Assembly: GCA_008638375.1 (NCBI GenBank)
Contig: CM018046.1
Span: 43,671,706-43,735,705, forward strand
Length of the DNA stretch: 64,000 nucleotides
Direction: 5' to 3'
From: Nyssa sinensis
Taxonomy: Eukaryota > Streptophyta > Magnoliopsida > Cornales > Nyssaceae
Shown here: positions 57,657 through 64,000 of the stretch, piece after piece
Layout of the letters: every line of letters begins with the position of its first letter
Position numbering within the stretch: position 1 is the first letter of the stretch
Program-made: the position numbers and the translations under genes
The notes under the pieces: model-generated
What the model saw: the letters and a program-made list of their open reading frames with translations, nothing else
What the model was told of the DNA's origin: nothing
The model's database searches: none

Positions 57657-57960
57657 CCTTATATAACCTGAAATTTTGTCTCTTGCTTCCACAGCGCTGC
57701 GCCCTATTCTCTTTCTCTCTCGCTGTCTGTTTTTTCCCCTTCAATCAAAACCCCATCAGGCCACTGCAGATCGATTTGAACGAGAAGAACAACTGTTTTT
57801 CACCGCGGAATCGTGTGCTTCTTCCTACTTAAAGTTTCGATCGTTGAGGTTCTTATCAGCTTCTTTTAAAAGCTCAGATCTTGAAGTTTGTTGAGGTTCG
57901 GAGGTTTCAGATTTCTTTCGGGTGTGGCTTCGACATATACGTAATAGATATTATCTGTCT
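57657..57960 (+). promoter_or_regulatory. Possible internal promoter and first exon of the CACTA element
   Basis: A TATA box (CTTATATAACC, about 57657-57667) directly follows the left subterminal repeats. A CT-rich leader and a short open frame lacking a recognisable domain come next. A GGTGTGG donor-like site occurs near 57920. It probably drove the element's former gene; product unknown. Confidence 0.35.
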
Positions 57961-59347
57961 ATTTTTAATGCACTTGTATGTTAGTTGTTGGTGTTATGTT
58001 TATTTATATATTTAGTTTGCTCAGAGATTTTAGATTATTTGTCCTTCGTTCAAGCCAATATATATCCAAACTAGAATAAATTTTTTTTATTAATGTTAAT
58101 TTTCTAAAATTGCTTAATTTAATTCTTCCAATTCATTAATACTAATAGGAAAAAAATTCGAAGGGAAAAAAAATTCGAGCAACATTATTTGAAATATAAA
58201 TTTAGTAAAAAACTTAAGACATAATATTATGTAAAAAGATAAAAAGATGATCAATCTGGGTACTGCTATGGCTCAATTAAGATTGCATATTTGGATTATT
58301 AAAAAAAAAAAGTGTGTGGGAGAATTTAGGTACAACGGATATCTAAACAACTTGGATTATACCTAACTTTTTTTTTGAAAAAAGCTTTTAGATTACATTG
58401 AATTCGTATGACAAAACCTTCAGTCCACTTTTTTGGACCTTATTAAATTTTAATTTAGATAAAATTCATGTTGATGATATGAGTCAATGTTTTAGATTTT
58501 ATCATGTTCCATTTTTTACAGTAACTGCATTAATTTAGATAAAATAATTTTACGCACAAAATATTTACTAATCAATAACAATAATATACAAGTTCACAAA
58601 AATCTAACCCTCAAACAACTAAGCAACCACCTCCAATGGTTTATTGTTATATAATTCGTCTGAATTTTTTCATTAGCTGCTTCAAATTTGATTAGCCTTT
58701 CATACCTTCAACACAATCCACGACTCGTAGATTCACTACCTCCAGCAGTGTGCAAATCCATATAATGAAAGTTCATGCTTAAAACCTTTTATATGCACTT
58801 ACGTGTGCTAGCCCAATACTAGGTATACTTTGCCTATAATCGAAACTCACTTATACTTAAAAAGGTTAGTTTAATCATGATAAAGTTCAAATATAAACTA
58901 AATAACAATTCTACCATGTAGAGTCTAATTATAATGCAAGAAATGTATGAACACATATTCTTCAAACATTAATGTAATTGTGAGGCATCTTGAGTCTTCA
59001 CATCTTGACAAGTAATAAACCACTTGACTCAACCATGACTCAACAAATATATGTATAAAAAATTATAACTTTTTGAAAATAAATCACCAACATAAATTAT
59101 TTAATTTTTCCTAATTTTCATGATGAGAAAGTGTGGGCGCGCTCTAGCCATTAATCCAAATTATGCAACATTTCATGCTAATTGATGTCATTTTGGCTGT
59201 AGTTTCAGCCTTAAAAAACTTCATCATTTTTATGAAAGTAATTCTCATTTTAAAAAGCTTAAATTAATTGAAACTAGAAAGTATTATCTCAACTAACTTA
59301 CTTGGTCATAAGTTATATCATATATTTGGGATTAAACTCCACATTCA

Positions 59348-59515
59348 TCGTCCTTTGAGAGTGATGCTAGGGCACGCGCAGCTACTGAGGCAGTTCAACA
59401 AAAGAATGTGGCGTTGCGCCAGAGACTAGATAGCCTCGAGGAGCGATATTTCGAGCTACAGACTCTTGTGCAGACGATGCTCAGCCAACAACGTGACTCT
59501 TCACAACCTTGGTAA
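59348..59515 (+). pseudogene. C-terminal exon remnant of a Ptta/En/Spm-type CACTA protein
   Basis: A 55-codon open segment encodes a charged coiled coil (ARARAATEAVQQKN, LRQRLDSLEERY, LQTLVQTMLSQQRD) ending SSQPW and a stop. This resembles the C-terminal part of plant En/Spm-type transposase-associated proteins. The end overlaps a strong splice donor (G|GTAAGT at 59511). A TTTCAG acceptor near 60369 would add a stop at once after splicing. The upstream exons are not recognisable. No catalytic domain remains. Confidence 0.5.
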
Positions 59516-59544
59516 GTTTTTAAAATTATATACTTTAGTGGATT

Positions 59545-60250
59545 TATTATTTATAGAAAATGCACCGAAACCACATCACACACCTCAAAAATGATAAAAT
59601 AGACTTACACGAAGTTACGGAACTCGGTTCGGATGCCCGATTTGAAACTTATGCAAGTTTTAGCTCCAAAAAAGCCCATTTTGGGGTTTTGACAGACCAA
59701 AATGCCGGATATTGGCCTAACTGCACCAAAACCACCTCACACACCTCACAAATGATAAAATAGACTTGCATGAACTTACAACACTCGGTTTGGATGCCCA
59801 GTTTGAAACTTATGCAAGTTTCAGCTCCAAAAGGCCCATTTTGGGGTTTTGACAGACCAAAATGCCGGATATCGGCTTAACTACACCGAAACCACATCCC
59901 ACACCTCACAAACGATAAAATAGACTTACACGAACTTACGGCACTCAGTTCGGATGCCCGGTTTGAAACTTATGCAAGTTTCAGCTCCAAAAAAGTCTAT
60001 TTTGGGGTTTTGACATACCAAAATGCAAGATATCAGCCTAACTATACCGAAACCACATCACACACCTCACAAATGATAAAATAGACTTGCACAAACTTAC
60101 GGCACTCGGTTCGAATGCCCAGTTTGAAACTTATGCAAGTTTCAGCTTCAAAAAGGCCCATTTTGAGATTTTGACAGACCAAAATGCCGGATATCGGCCT
60201 AACTACACCGAAACCACATCACACACCTCACAAATGATAAAATAGACTTA
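59545..60250. repeat. 160-161-bp tandem array inside the CACTA element
   Basis: The motif CACCGAAACCACATCACA or a close variant recurs at 59563, 59724, 59884, 60045 and 60206, giving four full units plus a partial one. Units share AATGATAAAATAGACTT, GAACTTACGGCACTCGG, ATGCAAGTTTCAGCTCC and TTTTGACAGACC. The array sits where an intron would lie after the exon remnant at 59348-59510. The unit length is in the usual range of plant satellite monomers. Confidence 0.92.
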
Positions 60251-61203
60251 TGCTACTTTATGTCGTTCTTACTATTTATGCATGCAAAAAAAAAAAAAAA
60301 CTATTCACATTCTATGTTCATATATATTTAATAATTGTTCTAATATATGTCATTTGATCTTTATTTCAGATTGATCGAGGATTATTGCCATGCCGTCTTT
60401 ATATTTTGCATCGGAACTTGTTATTTTTATTTTTTATTTTAATGGACATCTGTAGTAACATTTTGGAGACAATTTTTAATTTTTCTATTTATTGATGAAT
60501 TGTACTTTTACAATTGTACATAATTAGTTTAATATATATATATATATATGAATGTATTTTCTTTTTTAATATATTCATTTCAAAATGCTTTGATTTTATT
60601 GTATATCAGGATGGATGATTGATACAGGTTTAAACAGGAACAAAACAACAAATAAAACAAAGTAAATATGGTTCTAAAAAAAAAAAAACACTTTTTGCGA
60701 CGCACACCAGAGTGTCGCTAAAAGTCAGAATTCAATTTAAAAAGTCAGTATTAGCGACGCACAGTGGGCGTCGCTAATACTGACGTTTAGTGACACCCAC
60801 TGTGCGTCGCTAATACTGACTTTTAGAGACGCCCACTACGCCCTTGTGTATTATTTGAGACGCCCGTACCCAATTATTAGCGACGCGTGTTGAGCGTCGC
60901 TAATAGGAACTTTTAGAGACACCAAAGGTTCCGTTCGTCGCTAATAGTATTAGCGATGACACTATTTGTGACGTCTTAGCGACGCACGTTTGTGCGTCGC
61001 AAAATGTCTTTTGCGACGCACAATTGCACTATTAGTGACGCACATGCGCGTCGCTAATAGTGCATTTTGTTGTAGTGATATTGTCAAAAGCATTAGAAGG
61101 GTCAGTGTAATTTTAGATGTATCAGGGGAGGTTAGTATAATTTAAAAAATTTAAAAAAAATCAGTATAATTGTCAAAAAACTCATGAGAGATCAGTGTAA
61201 TTT

Positions 61204-63887
61204 CTCTTTATTTTTACCTAATCATAAATAGACTGATTTATTTATTCATTACTCATATTTTAGAGATTCTTACATTTTACCTTAAAGTTATTTTATTTTT
61301 ATCTCTCAAAAACGTGAAGTGTACCCTAAAATTATTCGACTGATTTCTTCTTCTTTTTTTGTTTTTAAGATTAGGTCATAAGTGAGAGTCCATGTGATCC
61401 ACTCCAATAACTCAAGAATGTGGTCACAATTTATTAATAGGGCAAACAATATGGGCTAAAATTTTAGAAACAATATAGTTGAATGCAAATAACTTAATTA
61501 TAAAATTGATAGTTCAGTATAAGGCATTTCGATTATGGAGGAATGACATTGTTGTAAAGTAATGCTACTTGGCACTTAATCAATGCAATTCTAATTTAAT
61601 CTTTCAAACAAAAATCTTATCTTCTAACATTGTATACCAGAATCAACAATTTATTTTTAAAAAAAATTTTGTCACAAATTTTTGTTTTTTTGGATAGATA
61701 GTTTTTCAACAGAGAATTTTTTTTGTTGCTATATATTTTTTTGGTTGGTGTATTACAACTTTCCTAAGGAACAAAAGTTATTTGATACATTTTTAAAAAC
61801 TTGTGTAATACTTTTTTATTTAAATAAATTCTCAAATTTCTCTGTCCAAAGACAGGAAATTTGAAACAATACGAGTTTCTTGACAAAAATTTTAATTTTA
61901 ATTTTTGTGTTTTATCAATGTTAGAGTACTACTACTTTCCGAATAAATAAGAATTGTTTAACGCATTGTTAAAAATGTGTAATATTTTTTTAGTTGAAGG
62001 AGTTTCTTAAATTTCTCGATCTTGGGCCATGTTCAGTGGACACAATTTTTGGCAAAAATTCTTTGTTTAAAAAAGACAATGTTTTTAATAGAATTTTTTA
62101 TACAATATAGATCTTGTTTAATAGATATTATTTTTTAGAGTTCAAATATATAATTTTTATAAAAAATAAATTTATATATTACAAGTTATTTAATTTCAAA
62201 ATTCATAAGAAAAATGATTGATGATGTGGCAAGGGGAGTGCGTCACGCACATTCTTGATTGCTAGAGTTTTGATTTTTTTGAAATTTTACACTAAAAAAG
62301 GTTTTTCAGTCAACAAAAAATTTAAGGACTTTTGGGATTAAAAGTTTTGGGATTGAATATTGTGCTAATTAAGTACTTTATGAGGTACCTATTAACAAAT
62401 CTTCCTAAATTTTAATAGTATTTCAGTGTCAAAATCTTATATCTTTATATATATGCTACAATGTTGAAATATTATTTGTTGATTGAACTATTATTCTTGT
62501 TCTAACTACCATTTTCAAGTATTTTTAAGCAATACCTTTGGAATATTTCAATCGTTCGTTTAAAACAATTCAAATTATTTAATTGAATAGCAACTTATTA
62601 GAAGTCTGGCTATATTTGAGAGAAAATTTGACAAAATCAAAATTTGGGACATTCTTTAACATGCCATTGAAATTTACATTTTTGGATGACCGGCAATTTC
62701 TTTGAATATAACAACTCTTTTGAGAGTTACGTTAGAGAATCTCTAATAGTATCTCCAATATTCAAAGTCATTTGGGACATACTAAACTTAAATTTTAAAA
62801 TTGTTATAGTACCAAAATGTTATACTTTGATTGTAAAGTTGTTGGAGAATACAGGCCACATGAATTTTCTATTCTTCTTGACATATTCAACAAAACTTTT
62901 GACAGCGTTAAATTATAAAAATTTATTTAACAATATACTAGAACAACTTTTTGATGTCACATGTTAAAATATAGATATAACATGTTGTTTAACAAGTGCA
63001 TTGGATTTGGACCTGGTATGGAATGTTACATGTAAGTTAACAATGTGAAATTCTATGCCAAATATAGTATGAAATTTAGCATATGTAAAATGTTAGCAAA
63101 CCGTCAATTCATTAGTGACATAAGAAATATATATAATTTTTTTTGAATGGTAGTTATAGAGGTTGTGGGCCCAAAAGAAAAAATTTGTTATGATTGTGGC
63201 AACGAAATAATATTTTGACATTGTCACAATGTTAAATTAATACAGCGTTGGCATTATCATGAAAAAATGTCACAAAACATTAGGGATATCAGATGTGTTT
63301 AATTATTTTTATTTATTTATTAATGTATCAAAATATTTTAAAAAAATTTATGATAATTCATGTCTGTTGATAATTTTTTTTTTTTTGATAATTTAATATT
63401 TGATTAAATTAAAATAATGTACACAAAATCTTTTTTAAAAAAAGGTGACAAACATTAAATCTTGACATGAGTTAAATTTGTTATACGCTGTCAGTTGATA
63501 AATTTGACAAACAAATTTGGTGAATGTATCAATTTCTGTTAGAGATAATCTGACATTAATCCAATCACGATGAATATCATCAACAATGACAGATTTTAAG
63601 GCATAAATTTTAAGACTAATAATACAAAACAATAATAATAAAATTAAATGATGGAATCTTTGTGGGGTCCGAGTGGATCGAGGCCATGTTCTTGGCTCTT
63701 ATCCTTCTGCCATTTGGAGAATTTAAAACACTGTGCAACACAATATTTTATATCTAAATACGATGCAGGCTAATGCTAGCAAATCCCATCAAGTCTTGTC
63801 ATGGCAAGTTGTGTCTCAATTAATTTTCAACCACCATCAAGGACGAGTGGTCCAAGATGATAGCAAAGGTCTGTGTCGGTCAGTCGT
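61204..63887. other. AT-rich intergenic DNA, no gene recognised
   Basis: Only short, low-complexity AT-rich frames occur (longest 93 codons at 62686-62967) and none has a recognisable domain. No RNA gene or element end was identified. Confidence 0.55.
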
Positions 63888-64000
63888 CGTAGTAAAATAT
63901 TTGTCATGTTATTAATGTCTAAGTTTCCTTTTTTAGCACGTGCGGTAGTAAGATATTTGTCATATTGTTAATGTCTAAGTTTCATGCGTTGGCACGTGAT
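63888..64000. repeat. Two-copy 56-bp tandem duplication with a G-box in each
   Basis: The unit starting GTAGTAA (63889 and 63945) contains ATATTTGTCAT, TTAATGTCTAAGTTTC and a CACGTG (63937-63942 and 63993-63998). The window ends inside it, so more copies may follow. Confidence 0.8.

Larger units (their letters stand above)
57339..61080. mobile_element. Non-autonomous CACTA (En/Spm-type) DNA transposon, 3.7 kb
   Basis: The element 57342-61077 begins CACTACAAAAA and ends TTTTGTTGTAGTG, flanked by the 3-bp duplication ATA (57339-57341 and 61078-61080). Both subterminal zones (57361-57655 and about 60695-61060) are filled with TAGCGACGCAC and its reverse complement, often as palindromes, like the binding sites of CACTA-encoded proteins. 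No TNP2-like transposase is present. One exon remnant of a plant En/Spm-type coiled-coil protein and a 161-bp tandem repeat lie inside. It could only move using an enzyme supplied elsewhere. Confidence 0.9.
57000..61203. mobile_element. Long inverted-repeat (MITE-like) element split by the CACTA element
   Basis: The left arm (57000-57085) has AAATTATATTGAC, CATGAGATTTCTGACAA and TATATTGACCTCCCTTA. It mirrors the right arm (61110-61203), read in reverse as AAATTACACTGAT, CATGAGTTTTTTGACAA and TATACTAACCTCCCCTGA. Such ends are common in plant MITEs with long terminal repeats. A clean target duplication was not found. The CACTA element lies inside. Confidence 0.55.

Overview
This is an AT-rich stretch of a flowering-plant nuclear genome, most likely a eudicot. 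The evidence is one plant MYC-type bHLH transcription factor gene surrounded by plant repeat families: Tat-type Ty3/gypsy elements, long solo LTRs, a CACTA element, fold-back MITEs, tRNA-derived SINEs, a LINE tail and many (AT)n/(CT)n microsatellites. The species cannot be named from sequence alone. The only convincing host gene is the intronless 471-residue bHLH gene on the minus strand at 7719-9134. Almost everything else that reads as protein belongs to transposable elements.

Layout. 1-7.2 kb: AT-rich intergenic DNA with microsatellites, SINE-like remnants and a probable MITE. 7.2-9.5 kb: the bHLH gene with a three-copy tandem repeat just past its 3' end and a G-box about 300 bp upstream of its start. 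9.5-21.2 kb: intergenic DNA holding a 567-bp solo LTR with perfect 5-bp target-site duplication (TSD), a pair of 0.7-kb direct repeats, a probable 2.6-kb gypsy solo LTR, and a 356-bp LINE tail with a 12-bp TSD. 21.26-33.26 kb: element E1, a 12.0-kb Tat-lineage retrotransposon with identical-length LTRs and TSD ATAAC. 33.3-33.8 kb: a fold-back MITE. 34.57-41.45 kb: element E2, a 6.9-kb, minus-oriented, internally deleted relative (TSD ATTTT). 42.55-56.57 kb: element E3, an older decayed relative (TSD TGTAC), interrupted at the very first base of its 5' LTR by a 3.6-kb probable solo LTR called X here. 57.34-61.08 kb: a non-autonomous CACTA element (TSD ATA), itself inside a long inverted-repeat element. 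61-64 kb: AT-rich DNA with no recognised gene.

How the parts work together. E1, E2 and E3 share one plan: LTR, a primer-binding site starting TGGCGCC or a close variant, one gag-protease-RT-RNaseH-integrase reading frame with a second, archaeal-type RNase H typical of the Tat lineage, an array of short tandem repeats, an antisense gene with its own TATA box and two introns, a G-rich polypurine tract, and the 3' LTR. In all three the tandem array lies between the converging 3' ends of gag-pol and the antisense gene. In all three it is a series of short hairpins, each followed by GGTCC or a near variant. The stem sequences differ between units and families while the pairing is kept. This is the most interesting pattern in the window: a candidate structured element at a convergent-transcription boundary.

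None of the three elements can make its own gag-pol now. E1 is young (9 LTR differences in 684 bp) but carries nine in-frame stops and one 1-nt deletion. E2 has lost the rest of gag, protease and RT. E3 has lost key catalytic residues. All counts and alignments were made by eye.
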